Below, piece by piece: positions 9,197-16,083 of a DNA stretch of 55,916 bases. The stretch lies in the NCBI GenBank assembly GCA_900498215.1, contig LR026962.1:2170037-2225952 (forward strand), written 5' to 3'. This stretch comes from an uncultured Paludibacter sp. GTDB taxonomy: Bacteria; Bacteroidota; Bacteroidia; Bacteroidales; Paludibacteraceae. Under the pieces are notes generated by a model. The model was not told the DNA's origin. It ran no database searches and saw nothing but the letters and a program-made list of their open reading frames with translations. Both the position numbers and the translations under genes were made by a program. How positions within the stretch are numbered: the first letter of the stretch is position 1; the number at the start of each line of letters is the position of its first letter.

Positions 9197-9844
9197 CTAT
9201 TTTCTTCCGAAATCAGCGGGAATTTCTCCCCAAATTTCGGTTTGCCATTTCAGGATGGGGTTTTTATAGGAGTTTTCTCTGAGCCATTTTTCAGCCCGTT
9301 CAATAATACTAAACAATTGGTTATTTTTGGAGTTTTCTTCTAATTTTGTTTTGCATTTTTTCTGTGCAATCCAACCGATTGCAATTTTGCTGTCGCTGTA
9401 AATGGGAATGGGAATTTCATAATTTTTTACAAGCGCTAGTGCGTGTACAATGGCTAAAAATTCTCCAATATTGTTTGTGCCTTTTTCATAAGGTCCTTGA
9501 CGAAAAATTTCCATTCCGGTTTTAAAATCCACTCCGCGATATTCCATTTTTCCCGGATTTCCACTGCAGGCGGCATCTACGCAAATACTTTCACGTATAG
9601 GTTGTTTTTCAACGGGCAAATCCAAATAAGATTTTTTTATCGTCTTATTTTCTGATTTCTGAAGATTGATAAACTCGCTCCAATGTCTTGAAAAAGCTTC
9701 TTCCGCTTCTGTACGTGTGTCAAAAGATTTGTATTTGGCATCAGGAAAACCTTTTATTTGGTCGGAACATTCTTTCCACGAACAGAAAACGCCTGTTTTA
9801 TTTCCGTTCCAAACGGTATAATATTTTTCTTTCTTTTTTGACAT
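9197..9844 (-). CDS. Ribonuclease H with N-terminal viroplasmin domain
   Basis: 215 aa. Residues 5-55 form the viroplasmin/caulimovirus VI domain (YYTVWNGNKTGVFCSWKEC), which binds RNA-DNA hybrids. Residues 85-215 are a type 1 RNase H fold with the four acidic catalytic residues: D90 (VDAACSGNPG), E128 (NIGEFLAI), D151 (YSDSKIA) and D211 (IPADFGRK). It degrades RNA in RNA-DNA hybrids. The architecture is common in Bacteroidota and Firmicutes. It is divergent from the tRNA-Arg gene. Confidence 0.93.
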   Translation of the reverse strand: MSKKKEKYYTVWNGNKTGVFCSWKECSDQIKGFPDAKYKSFDTRTEAEEAFSRHWSEFINLQKSENKTIKKSYLDLPVEKQPIRESICVDAACSGNPGKMEYRGVDFKTGMEIFRQGPYEKGTNNIGEFLAIVHALALVKNYEIPIPIYSDSKIAIGWIAQKKCKTKLEENSKNNQLFSIIERAEKWLRENSYKNPILKWQTEIWGEIPADFGRK

Positions 9845-9902
9845 ATTATCTTATTCAGGAAAAAAGCGTAACGAGTAGCTTGTAACTCGTAACTATTTTA
9901 TG

Positions 9903-9911
9903 TATTTTTGC
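9903..9911 (+). promoter_or_regulatory. -7 promoter element of tRNA-Arg
   Basis: TATTTTTGC is a perfect match to TAnnTTTG plus the frequent following C. It ends 13 bp before the tRNA 5' end, so a transcription start about 7 bp downstream gives a short 5' leader. Confidence 0.75.
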
Positions 9912-9924
9912 ATCTCTAAATTTT

Positions 9925-9996
9925 GCCCCCGTAGTTCAATGGATAGAACGAAAGTTTCCTAAACTTTAAATTCGGGTTCGATTCCCGGCGAGGGTA
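9925..9996 (+). tRNA. tRNA-Arg (anticodon CCU)
   Basis: A 72-nt cloverleaf. D stem GTTC/GAAC, anticodon stem AAAGT/ACTTT with loop TTCCTAA (anticodon CCT at positions 34-36), T arm TCGGG-TTCGATT-CCCGG. The acceptor is GCCCCCG against CGAGGGT, giving a G-U at pair 1 and a C-A mismatch at pair 5. The discriminator is A and CCA is not encoded. It reads AGG codons. Confidence 0.9.
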
Positions 9997-10037
9997 CTGT
10001 TTTAGTGTTGAATATTGAGCGATGATGTTTGAGAAAT

Positions 10038-10691
10038 TTATAAGCTGATTTTCCCGTCTTTCATTTCTATTACCCTGTCCGAAAGTTGCGCTAATTCTTT
10101 GTCGTGGGTAACAATTAAAATCGTTAGTCCAAATTTATCACGCAAGTCAAAAAGCAGTTTATGAAGCTCCATCTTATTTTGCGTGTCCAAACTTCCCGAA
10201 GGTTCATCGGCTAAAATCAACGATGGATTGTTTATAAGCGCTCGCGCCACAGCTACGCGTTGTTTTTCGCCACCGGAAAGTTCCGAAGGTTTATGTGATA
10301 AGCGATCGCTTAACTGCAAGTAAGCGAGTAATTCTTCTGCACGGTTGTTTGCCTTTTTAGCATCGGTTCCGGCAATTAAAGCGGGGATTGTAACATTTTC
10401 AAGCGCGGTAAATTCCGGCAAAAGTTGGTGAAATTGAAAAATAAAACCAATATGTTGATTTCTGAACTTGGAAACTTCGTTTGCTCCCATTTTTCTCACG
10501 TCAATATTATCAATTTTAATATCGCCACCGTTAGGTTTATCCAGTGTTCCCAAAATTTGTAAAAGCGTAGTTTTTCCGGCGCCGCTCGGACCTATAATGG
10601 AAACAATTTCCCCTTTTTTTATATCGATATCAACACCTTTCAGCACTTCAAGGTCGCCAAAACTTTTGTGAATGTTTTTTGCGGTTATCAT
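10038..10691 (-). CDS. lolD: LolD, lipoprotein-releasing ABC ATPase
   Basis: 217 aa from the ATG at 10689-10691 ([12 protein letters not shown]); a longer frame reaches 10712 but would overlap tcdA. Walker [10 protein letters not shown] at 34-42, signature LSGGEKQR, Walker [13 protein letters not shown] and H-loop VTHD are all present, and [18 protein letters not shown] is typical of the LolD/MacB group. It powers release of lipoproteins from the inner membrane by LolCE to the LolA carrier; lolCE genes are not in the window. It starts one base after the tcdA stop. Confidence 0.87.
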   Translation of the reverse strand: MITAKNIHKSFGDLEVLKGVDIDIKKGEIVSIIGPSGAGKTTLLQILGTLDKPNGGDIKIDNIDVRKMGANEVSKFRNQHIGFIFQFHQLLPEFTALENVTIPALIAGTDAKKANNRAEELLAYLQLSDRLSHKPSELSGGEKQRVAVARALINNPSLILADEPSGSLDTQNKMELHKLLFDLRDKFGLTILIVTHDKELAQLSDRVIEMKDGKISL

Positions 10692-10692
10692 T

Positions 10693-11415
10693 TTATTCAA
10701 TATTATTTTCAATGAGTTGATTTATAACGTACGCCGCTATATGTAATCCAAATAACGCCGGCATATACGAAATGGTTCCGGTAGTGGATTTTTTATATTT
10801 TTCATCGGTTTCAATAACACTTTCTTTTTTTGCGGTTTCATCGGAATAAACAACAGCAACTCCTTTTTTAATTCCAATTTTTGCCAAACGTTGACGTACA
10901 GCTTTTGCCAGAGGACAATAGTTTGTTTTAGAAATATCAGCAACTTTCACTTTCGATGTGTCCATTTTTGCTCCCGAACCCATTGAAGAAACAACTTTTA
11001 TTCCCTTTTCAACGCAAGTTTTTATTAAAAATACTTTTGGTGAAAGCGTATCTATTGCATCAACCACAAAGTCAAATTTTCCGTCATTTAAAATTTGTTC
11101 CGTATTGTTTTCATCCAGCCAATCCGAGATTACATTTAATTCCAACTCGGGATTTATATCCGATAATCTTTTTACAAATATTTCCGTTTTTAATTGATTT
11201 ACAGTGGAATGTAATGCAATTATTTGGCGATTAATATTTGTTTCACTCACGGTATCTCTGTCAATAATAGTCATTTTTCCTACTCCCGCACGGCAAATCA
11301 TTTCGGCTGCCATGCCTCCTACGCCTCCCAAACCCACAATGAGCACGGATGAGTTTTTTAATTTCTCCAATCCTTCTTTACCTATTAAAAGTTCGGTGCG
11401 TTGTGTCCAGTCCAT
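10693..11415 (-). CDS. tcdA: tRNA threonylcarbamoyladenosine dehydratase TcdA (CsdL)
   Basis: 240 aa E1/MoeB/ThiF-fold enzyme that cyclises t6A37 to ct6A in ANN-decoding tRNAs using ATP. The nucleotide-binding GLGGVGG is at 28-34, followed by [15 protein letters not shown], the adenylation-site pattern. The C-terminal part ([20 protein letters not shown]) matches TcdA rather than MoeB or ThiF. The ATG at 11413-11415 is preferred; the frame opens one codon earlier at a TTG. It is followed at 1 bp by lolD, so they are co-transcribed. Confidence 0.88.
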   Translation of the reverse strand: MDWTQRTELLIGKEGLEKLKNSSVLIVGLGGVGGMAAEMICRAGVGKMTIIDRDTVSETNINRQIIALHSTVNQLKTEIFVKRLSDINPELELNVISDWLDENNTEQILNDGKFDFVVDAIDTLSPKVFLIKTCVEKGIKVVSSMGSGAKMDTSKVKVADISKTNYCPLAKAVRQRLAKIGIKKGVAVVYSDETAKKESVIETDEKYKKSTTGTISYMPALFGLHIAAYVINQLIENNIE

Positions 11416-11437
11416 CAATTATTGTCAGTTTATTTTT

Positions 11438-11446
11438 GCAAAGTTA
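11438..11446 (-). promoter_or_regulatory. -7 promoter element for tcdA-lolD
   Basis: On the minus strand TAACTTTGC matches TAnnTTTGC, 22 bp before the tcdA start. On the plus strand an overlapping TATTTTTGC is at 11431-11439, so this spot could fire in both directions. Confidence 0.6.
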
Positions 11447-11489
11447 AACGTTTCTGTTAATTCCCGAATAAAACACTGTAAAATAATTG

Positions 11490-11497
11490 TAACTTTG
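11490..11497 (+). promoter_or_regulatory. -7 promoter element very close to the YgjP-like start
   Basis: TAACTTTG lies only 4 bp before the ATG at 11502. With normal spacing transcription would begin at or just inside the start codon, giving a leaderless mRNA. Alternatively the more distant TATTTTTGC at 11431-11439 is used. Confidence 0.45.
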
Positions 11498-11501
11498 TAA
11501 A

Positions 11502-12197
11502 ATGATTCAGGATAAAGAACTCGGCAACATCACTTTTGAACTTAGTTTAAAAGCAAAACGTATGCGGGCAATGATTTTGCCGGACGGAATTCGTGTGGTT
11601 CTTCCCAAAGGGTTTTCGGAAAAAGATGGGATAAAATTTGTAGAGAGTGTACGCGGTAAAATTCGGCAACGGCAAGCAAAAATCCAACATAAAAGCATTG
11701 TTATTACTGAAGAAAAACCGTTAAAAACGCTGACATTTGCCGTAGAAGTATATAAAACAGAAAGAAAGGATATTTTTTCTTCATTAAAATCAGGTGTTTT
11801 AACCATTCAATATCCCGATTTTTTGGTGTGTGAAGAACAAAAAACGCAAGAATATTTTTGGAAGAGTATCAATTATTTTCTTCGGAAAGAAGCAAAACGT
11901 TTGTTGCCATATCGAACTTATGAGTTAGCTCAGCAATTTGGTTTTCGTTACGCTGATGTTAAAATACAGTCGTCTAAAACACGTTGGGGAAGCTGTAACC
12001 GTAAAAAAAACATCAATCTTTCGTTTTATTTACTGCTTTTACCTCAATATTTGATTGATTATGTGATTCTTCACGAACTTTGCCACACACGAGAAATGAA
12101 TCATAGCGATAAATTTTGGAAAGAAATGGATAGCGTTACAAACAGCAAAAGCAAAGTTTTAAGAAGAGAATTGAAAAATTATTCTATGCCGAGATAA
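11502..12197 (+). CDS. YgjP-like (DUF45) zinc metalloprotease
   Basis: 231 aa. The gluzincin motif HELCH is at 191-195 with a third ligand candidate H201 in MNHSDKFW, and the family hallmark KTRWGSCN is at 159-166. The N-terminal half is the usual beta-rich region (LKAKRMRAMILPDGIRVVLP). Family members (YgjP/UPF0758-unrelated, M48-like WLM clan) are intracellular metal-dependent hydrolases of unclear substrate. It is divergent from tcdA. Confidence 0.85.
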   Translation: MIQDKELGNITFELSLKAKRMRAMILPDGIRVVLPKGFSEKDGIKFVESVRGKIRQRQAKIQHKSIVITEEKPLKTLTFAVEVYKTERKDIFSSLKSGVLTIQYPDFLVCEEQKTQEYFWKSINYFLRKEAKRLLPYRTYELAQQFGFRYADVKIQSSKTRWGSCNRKKNINLSFYLLLLPQYLIDYVILHELCHTREMNHSDKFWKEMDSVTNSKSKVLRRELKNYSMPR

Positions 12198-12241
12198 AAG
12201 ATAGTTTTTCAAATTAAACAGCAAAATAAAGAGGAAATTTA

Positions 12242-12249
12242 TATCTTTG
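12242..12249 (+). promoter_or_regulatory. -7 promoter element for dgt
   Basis: TATCTTTG matches TAnnTTTG; the predicted transcription start near 12257 gives a leader of about 26 nt to the dgt ATG at 12283. Confidence 0.6.
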
Positions 12250-12282
12250 ATAACGATTTTTCTTAAAAAACATTCAATATAA

Positions 12283-13599
12283 ATGAATTGGAACCAATTA
12301 CTTTCGCCGCTCCGTTTGGGAATGGAAACGTATCAGGACCATTACCGCGATTACCGCAATGAATTTCAACGCGATTACGACCGTTTGATATTTTCTGCTC
12401 CTTTTCGCCGCCTTCAAAATAAAACACAAGTTTTTCCATTGCCGGGAAGCATTTTTGTACATAACAGGTTGACACACAGTTTGGAAGTGTCCAGTGTAGG
12501 ACGTTCGCTGGGAACGATTGTTAGTCGCGAGTTGATAAAGAAAAACCCGAATGAATCCGATTTTTTAAGTGAAATTGGTTCGGTTGTTGCGGCGGCATGT
12601 TTGGCGCACGATTTAGGAAATCCGCCCTTCGGACATTCCGGAGAAGAAGCTATTGCCACTTTTTTTTCGGAAGGAAAAGGACATTTTTTGAAAGAAAAAA
12701 TGAACGATGTTGAATGGAAAGATTGTACTATTTTTGAAGGAAATGCCAACGCTTTTCGTTTGCTTACACATCAATTTAATGGTCGTCGCAAAGGCGGATT
12801 TGTTCTTACATACAGTACGTTAGCTTCCATTGTAAAGTATCCGTATTCATCAATTTATGCCGATACAAACAAACAAAAATTCGGTTTTTTTGAATCAGAA
12901 AAGACTGATTTTGAGAAAATTGCGGGTGAACTTGGAATCCCAAAACGAAAAGATAATCCCAATCGTTTTGTCCGATATCCGTTGGTATATTTGGTGGAAG
13001 CTGCCGACGATATTTGTTATCAGTTAATGGATATTGAAGATGCACATAAATTACGGCTCTTAACTACCGATGAAACCAAAGAGTTAATGTTTGGATTTTT
13101 TAATGACGAGAAGAAAAAACGGAGGGAATATACATTGACATTAGTTTCCGATACTAACGAACAAATCGCTTATTTGCGTTCATCTGTCATCGGGCAATTG
13201 ATAAAAGAATGTTCCGATGTATTTCTTGCTAACGAAAAATCAATTCTTGACGGCACATTTGAAGGTTCGTTGATTAAACAAATTTCTCCGATTTCATCGA
13301 AAGCTTATAAAACTTGCTCGGAAGTTGCCGTAAATAAAATTTATAAATCGCAGGAAGTACTTGATATTGAACTTGCCGGATATAAAATCATCCTTACCTT
13401 GCTCGAACACTTTATTGAAGCCGTTTTAAACCCGCAAAAATCGTATTCCAAACAATTGTTGAATAGAATCCCAAGCCAATACGAAATACGTAGTAAAACC
13501 GTTTACGGGAAAGTACAAGCTATTTTGGACTATATTTCAGGAATGACCGATATTTACGCGCTGGATTTATACCGTAAAATTATGGGAATGGAAGTTTGA
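12283..13599 (+). CDS. dgt: Deoxyguanosinetriphosphate triphosphohydrolase (dGTPase)
   Basis: 438 aa HD-domain enzyme that splits dGTP (or other dNTPs) into deoxynucleoside and triphosphate. Metal-binding HD motif residues are visible: H65 in NRLTHSLEV, H109-D110 in CLAHDLGNPPFGHSG, H118 nearby. The N-terminal SAPFRRLQNKTQVFPLP is the dGTPase signature. The role is control of dNTP pools and possibly defence against phage DNA. It converges with queA. Confidence 0.92.
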   Translation: MNWNQLLSPLRLGMETYQDHYRDYRNEFQRDYDRLIFSAPFRRLQNKTQVFPLPGSIFVHNRLTHSLEVSSVGRSLGTIVSRELIKKNPNESDFLSEIGSVVAAACLAHDLGNPPFGHSGEEAIATFFSEGKGHFLKEKMNDVEWKDCTIFEGNANAFRLLTHQFNGRRKGGFVLTYSTLASIVKYPYSSIYADTNKQKFGFFESEKTDFEKIAGELGIPKRKDNPNRFVRYPLVYLVEAADDICYQLMDIEDAHKLRLLTTDETKELMFGFFNDEKKKRREYTLTLVSDTNEQIAYLRSSVIGQLIKECSDVFLANEKSILDGTFEGSLIKQISPISSKAYKTCSEVAVNKIYKSQEVLDIELAGYKIILTLLEHFIEAVLNPQKSYSKQLLNRIPSQYEIRSKTVYGKVQAILDYISGMTDIYALDLYRKIMGMEV

Positions 13600-13636
13600 G
13601 TTAGACTTTTAGAATTTAAAATCAAGAACCAAGACT

Positions 13637-14869
13637 TTAAGAAAATAAAATGGAACTGTCTCCATAACTCAAAAAACGAAAATCGTTTGCAAGAGCATAA
13701 TCGTAAATTTGTTTCCATTTCCCTTTTACAAAAGCTGAGACCAAAAGCAATAATGTACTTTTTGGTTGATGAAAATTAGTAATCATCGCATCCACAATTT
13801 TAAAATCATATCCCGGTTTTATCATTATTTGTGTATCGGCGTGAAGCGTATCTAATTGATTTTCCTCCAAATAATCAATGATGTTTTGTAATGATTGATG
13901 TGGAGGAATATTTTCGTGAGATTGATAAGGCTCCCATTGTTTAACCTGCATCACGCAAAAGTCCTCTGTCAGCTGACGGAGATTTAGGGGGCTTGCTCCT
14001 ATCCAGTATAAACTTTCCAATGTACGCACAGAAGTAGTTCCCACAGCAACAATATTTCCCAATTTTTGCTGAATATGTTTAATCGTTTCTAATTTCACTG
14101 AAATAGTTTCGGCGTGCATCGTGTGGTCTGTAATATCTTTCGATTTTACCGGTTGAAAAGTTCCTGCGCCTACGTGAAGCGTAAGTTCTTCCGTTTCGAT
14201 ATTTTTCTTTTTTAGCGTTTTAAAAACCTCCGGAGTAAAATGAAGTCCTGCCGTAGGCGCCGCAACCGAACCTTCAATTTTGGAATAAACGGTTTGGTAT
14301 GTTTTTTTGTCGTTTTCTTCCGTTTTGCGGTGCAAATAAGGCGGAATCGGCAATTCTCCTACAGCCATCAGTATTTCGGAGAAAGAAATATTTTCATCGT
14401 CCCAGCTAAAACGGATGTGATATGTATTTTCTTCCGTAGAAATCATTTCAGCTGAAAAAATCACTTTTTGTTCGTTCCAATTTATTTCCTGAGACAGTTT
14501 TCCTTCTTTCCACTTTTTTAGATTTCCTACCAAACATTTCCACACGCAACTTTTTGTAGATGAAAGAGATAAAGCGTAATCTGAAGGAGAAATCGGTTCC
14601 AGACAAAACACTTCAATTCTGGCTCCGGTAGGTTTGTGGAAAATCAAACGCGCCTGAATTACGCGCGTATTATTGTAAACAAGCAAAGCATTTTCAGGCA
14701 AATATTGACCTATATTGTAAAATTTATCCTCTGAAACTTGGTGGTTTTTAAAAATCAATAATTTAGACGAATCGCGTTTTTCTAATGGATATTTTGCAAT
14801 TCGTTCATCAGGCAAATTGTAATTGAAATCTTCAATAAAAATCGGGTCGGTATAGTCGAAATTCTTCAA
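13637..14869 (-). CDS. queA: tRNA preQ1(34) S-adenosylmethionine ribosyltransferase-isomerase
   Basis: About 410 aa from a TTG at 14867-14869; the open frame extends to 14917, but that extension contains the predicted promoter box. The enzyme transfers and rearranges the ribose of S-adenosylmethionine onto preQ1 at wobble position 34, making epoxyqueuosine. Family landmarks: LPDERIAKYPLEKRDSSKLL near the N-terminus, AAPTAGLHFT, LHVGAGTFQPV, and NFHQPKSTLLLLVSAF. The stretch translated from the dispersed repeat at 13957-13994 (SPLNLRQLTEDF) is an in-frame insertion after ESLYWIGA, before QWEPYQ. The queuosine precursor transporter gene lies at 46983 in this same window. Confidence 0.9.
   Translation of the reverse strand: MKNFDYTDPIFIEDFNYNLPDERIAKYPLEKRDSSKLLIFKNHQVSEDKFYNIGQYLPENALLVYNNTRVIQARLIFHKPTGARIEVFCLEPISPSDYALSLSSTKSCVWKCLVGNLKKWKEGKLSQEINWNEQKVIFSAEMISTEENTYHIRFSWDDENISFSEILMAVGELPIPPYLHRKTEENDKKTYQTVYSKIEGSVAAPTAGLHFTPEVFKTLKKKNIETEELTLHVGAGTFQPVKSKDITDHTMHAETISVKLETIKHIQQKLGNIVAVGTTSVRTLESLYWIGASPLNLRQLTEDFCVMQVKQWEPYQSHENIPPHQSLQNIIDYLEENQLDTLHADTQIMIKPGYDFKIVDAMITNFHQPKSTLLLLVSAFVKGKWKQIYDYALANDFRFLSYGDSSILFS
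13957..13994 (+). repeat. Dispersed G/C-rich repeat, copy D, inside queA
   Basis: A copy with AAAAGTCC at the left and GATTTAGGGGGCTT at the right, and a CTGTCAGCTGACGG centre that pairs with itself. It lies inside queA and adds about 12 codons without a frameshift. It reads as SPLN on the minus strand, in the same phase as copy B in hutI. Confidence 0.7.
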
Positions 14870-14895
14870 GTGGAAATAAATTTTGTAATTTTGCA

Positions 14896-14903
14896 CAAAA
14901 ATA
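14896..14903 (-). promoter_or_regulatory. -7 promoter element for queA
   Basis: TATTTTTG on the minus strand. The transcription start would be near 14889, about 20 nt upstream of the TTG at 14869. This argues against the earlier TTG at 14917 as the start. Confidence 0.5.
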
Positions 14904-14922
14904 CAAATAAACTTCAATATTT

Positions 14923-14960
14923 AAAAGTCTCTCCCAAAGGGGAGACTTAAAGGGGGCTTT
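14923..14960 (+). repeat. Dispersed G/C-rich repeat, copy C
   Basis: AAAAGTCTCTCCC, a short spacer, GGGGAGACTT, then AAAGGGGGCTTT. The first part is a self-complementary hairpin (AGTCTCTCCC with GGGGAGACTT). It ends directly at the ATG of the Smr gene at 14961, the same placement as copy A before the flippase gene. Confidence 0.75.
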
Positions 14961-16031
14961 ATGATAAAAATAGGTGATAACGTTCGGTTTTTGAATGCGG
15001 TGGGCGGTGGAAAAGTTACACGCATCGACGAGAAAAAAGGATTGGTTTACGTGGAAGACGAAGACGGATTTGAAGTTCCTGCGTTAGAACGGGAATGTGT
15101 TGTAATTCAGGCGGTAAACGAAAAAACAAATTTTCCTGTTAAAGAATTTACCTCAAAACCTACGCAAGCGCAATCAAATATTCCTGAAGCAAAGAAAGTT
15201 ATTGAAGTTGAGAAAAAAGAAATCCCAATTGTAGAAACCGCTGAAGGTGAAACATTGAAAGCGTTGCTGGCATTTTTTCCTGCCGATATAAAACAACTGC
15301 AAACCACCTCGTACGAATGTTATTTGGTAAACGACAGCAATTATTTTCTGTATTACAATTTTGTGATTGGAGAAAAAAACGTAAGAAAATCGATTGCAAA
15401 CGGCATTATTGAGCCCAATTTGCAAGAGTTTTTGGCTGAAATAAAAAAAGAGGAACTCAACAATTGGGAAAATCTGCGAGTGCAAATTCTTCCTTTCAAA
15501 AAAGAGAAAACTTATACGGAACAATCAGTAATTGATTTTATACTGAAACTTAACACCGTAAAATTTTACAAACTTCACAGCTTTACTGAAACCGAATATT
15601 TCGATGATTTGTGTATGCTGATTGATATTACCAAAGCCAAACAAGAAAAACAATTGTCGGAAATCAATCCTGAAAAGATAAAAGAAGCTATTTTTGAAAA
15701 AAGAGAAGAGAAGCGTCCGCGTATTGAACTAAAAAAACCAAAACAATCGGAAGTGATTGAAGTTGATTTGCACATCAATCAACTGATAGATAATATTGCA
15801 GGGCTTTCAAATGCCGATATGCTTCAGTATCAAATGGAGGTTTTTCATAAAACATTGGAAGAAAACAAAAACAAACGCGGGCAAAAGATAGTTTTCATCC
15901 ACGGAAAAGGGGAAGGCGTACTACGCAAAGAAATTGAAAAAGAACTGAAATCACGCTACAAGAATTATTATTTTCAGGATGCTTCGTTTCGTGAATATGG
16001 TTTTGGGGCGACAATGGTAACAATAAGGTGA
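14961..16031 (+). CDS. DUF2027 and Smr domain protein
   Basis: 356 aa. The N-terminal 50 residues (IGDNVRFLNAVGGGKVTRID) form a small DUF2027 barrel, the middle is a second DUF2027 region, and residues about 265-356 are an Smr domain with the signature EVDLHINQL and VFIHGKGEGVLRKEI (HGKG motif). Smr domains are nucleases or nucleic-acid-binding modules in MutS2 and related ribosome-rescue factors. The DUF2027-Smr architecture is typical of Bacteroidota; the substrate is not known. Confidence 0.85.
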   Translation: MIKIGDNVRFLNAVGGGKVTRIDEKKGLVYVEDEDGFEVPALERECVVIQAVNEKTNFPVKEFTSKPTQAQSNIPEAKKVIEVEKKEIPIVETAEGETLKALLAFFPADIKQLQTTSYECYLVNDSNYFLYYNFVIGEKNVRKSIANGIIEPNLQEFLAEIKKEELNNWENLRVQILPFKKEKTYTEQSVIDFILKLNTVKFYKLHSFTETEYFDDLCMLIDITKAKQEKQLSEINPEKIKEAIFEKREEKRPRIELKKPKQSEVIEVDLHINQLIDNIAGLSNADMLQYQMEVFHKTLEENKNKRGQKIVFIHGKGEGVLRKEIEKELKSRYKNYYFQDASFREYGFGATMVTIR

Positions 16032-16041
16032 AATATTTAAC

Positions 16042-16071
16042 GATAGAGACGATATATACATCGTCTCTATC
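16042..16071. terminator. Perfect hairpin between convergent genes
   Basis: GATAGAGACGAT, loop ATATAC, ATCGTCTCTATC: a 12-bp perfect stem between the Smr gene (+) and the GH57-like gene (-). No clear T-run follows in either direction, so it may be a dispersed palindromic element that also limits read-through, rather than a classical terminator. Confidence 0.55.
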
Positions 16072-16083
16072 TACAAAATAATT

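Noticed and set aside
10956-11500. Several plus-strand open frames of 79-98 codons opposite tcdA
   Set aside because: They lie within tcdA on the other strand, have no recognisable domain and no promoter context.
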